DNA of 6,430 nucleotides from assembly GCA_023457875.1 (NCBI GenBank), contig JAEXBC010000290.1, positions 1 through 6,430 on the forward strand, given 5' to 3'. A program made the translations under genes and the position numbers. Below, one piece after another: positions 5,618 through 6,430 of this stretch. Source of the stretch: Bacillota bacterium (GTDB taxonomy: Bacteria; Bacillota; Clostridia; Lachnospirales; Cellulosilyticaceae). The notes under the pieces are model-generated. The model saw only the letters and a list, made by a program, of their open reading frames with translations. It was not told where the DNA came from and did not search any database. Each line of letters starts with the position of its first letter. The first letter of the stretch is position 1.

Positions 5618-6430
5618 TTATTTTACTTGGATACGGATATTACCGCTTTTGACTCCGCTAGCTTTCGCATTCAGAGTCAGTTCACCGGATGCCTCCGTAC
5701 TCTGTACGATTACAGTCAGCATACCGCTGAATGCATGCATCTTGGGTAGGTGGAATAAATCCAGACAAGTAGGATCACCATTGGTGGCAGCTTTGTACTT
5801 ACCGGATCCGGTGACGGAGAAGTTAATCAACCGTCCATCGGCAGGACATAGATTGCCGTCTTTATCCACAACTTTCACTGTTACATACGCCAAGTCTTTT
5901 CCGTCGGCAGTCAGTTCGTTGTGATTACTGACCAGTTCCAAATGGTGTGGTTTACCGGCTGTGCGGACCTTTTTCTCTGCTACTGCTTTGCCGTCCTTAT
6001 CGTACGCAACGACTTTCACTTCACCCGGCTCGTAAACAGCGTCCATCCACATCAGGCGATAACGGCTCTTTAACGAACTATTATTTTTACTTTGCTTGCC
6101 TTGACTTTTCCCATTGATGAAGAGTTCGGCAGTGGGGTAGTTGGTATATACAAATATGGGCGTCACTTCGCCTTCCCGTCCTGGCCATGTCCAATGAGGA
6201 AGAATATGAAGTGTTTCGGCATTCTTATTCCAAATGCTACGGTAAAGATAATAACGGTCCTTAGGTAGGCTGGCTAAGTCGATAATACCAAACATCGAAC
6301 TATGATTAGGCCATGAATCGGTATCATATGGAGACGGTTCGCCCAGATAGTCGAAGCCGGTCCAAACGAACTGCCCCATTGTCCAGTGATGATCGTCGGC
6401 CAACGCAAAGTCTTCATCCGGAATGTTTGA
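5618..6430 (-). CDS. GH2 beta-galactosidase-type glycoside hydrolase, C-terminal part (5' end outside window)
   Basis: The reverse frame is open from the window edge to a TAA at 5618-5620, giving the last 270 residues; the true start is beyond 6430 (a TTG at 6403 is internal). The first ~70 residues finish the catalytic TIM barrel, with the GH2-typical GQFVWTGFDYLGEPSPYD followed by SMFGIIDLASLPKDRYYLY. Next comes a beta-rich domain like DUF4982 (about 75-155: TPIFVYTNYPTAELFINGKS, YRLMWMDAVYEPGEVKVVAY). The last part is an Ig-like domain (about 160-268: LTADGKDLAYVTVKVVDKDG), as in the GH2 C-terminal domain group. This layout is common in Bacteroides exo-acting GH2 enzymes that remove beta-galactosyl or related sugars in the periplasm. 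The catalytic glutamates and signal peptide lie outside the window, so activity cannot be judged. Its G+C is visibly higher than in the downstream operon, from which it is separated by a strong terminator. Exact sugar specificity is unknown. Confidence 0.93.
   Translation of the reverse strand, partial: SNIPDEDFALADDHHWTMGQFVWTGFDYLGEPSPYDTDSWPNHSSMFGIIDLASLPKDRYYLYRSIWNKNAETLHILPHWTWPGREGEVTPIFVYTNYPTAELFINGKSQGKQSKNNSSLKSRYRLMWMDAVYEPGEVKVVAYDKDGKAVAEKKVRTAGKPHHLELVSNHNELTADGKDLAYVTVKVVDKDGNLCPADGRLINFSVTGSGKYKAATNGDPTCLDLFHLPKMHAFSGMLTVIVQSTEASGELTLNAKASGVKSGNIRIQVK

Noticed and set aside
1..6430. CRISPR arrays, tRNA/rRNA genes, insertion sequences, attachment sites
   Set aside because: No regularly spaced repeats, no cloverleaf or rRNA-like sequence, no transposase frame and no terminal inverted repeats were seen on reading both strands.

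Overview
The window looks like chromosomal DNA of a gut Bacteroides or close relative (Bacteroidales). Three things point there: a GH2 beta-galactosidase-type enzyme with the C-terminal architecture common in Bacteroides polysaccharide-utilisation loci; an exact match to the Bacteroides -7 promoter motif TAnnTTTG between genes; and lysis and glycosyltransferase proteins of the kind found in Bacteroides. Genus is an inference from style, not from a marker gene. Every gene that can be supported is on the minus strand, so the window reads biologically from right to left.

Right edge (5618-6430): the 3' part of a GH2 glycosidase gene, richer in G+C than the rest. It ends in a strong hairpin terminator (5557-5604). 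A roughly 440-base non-coding stretch follows (5117-5556), holding inverted repeats and a possible plus-strand promoter.

Centre (2974-5086): four tightly packed genes. They encode an ECF-type sigma factor, a holin, a GH108 endolysin without signal peptide, and a small lipoprotein with a C-terminal membrane helix, the architecture of a unimolecular spanin. Spacing is 10 nt, then an 8-nt overlap, then a 4-nt ATGA overlap. Holin, endolysin and spanin form a complete three-step lysis set (inner membrane, peptidoglycan, outer membrane), but no phage structural, packaging or integration gene is next to it.

Left (1-2935): three glycosyltransferase-type genes continue in the same direction: a GT4 enzyme, a DUF6734-like GT-A protein with an extra C-terminal domain, and a GT32 enzyme cut by the window edge. 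The gaps are 38, 30 and 9 nt, with no terminator-like hairpin seen between genes.

The simplest reading is one AT-rich operon, sigma factor -> lysis/release cassette -> glycosyltransferases, possibly acquired horizontally and inserted next to a carbohydrate-use gene. A dedicated sigma factor driving a phage-type lysis set joined to glycosylation genes suggests controlled release of a glycosylated product (a type 10 secretion-like or bacteriocin-release system). The product gene is not visible here and may lie beyond base 1. That functional model is inference.
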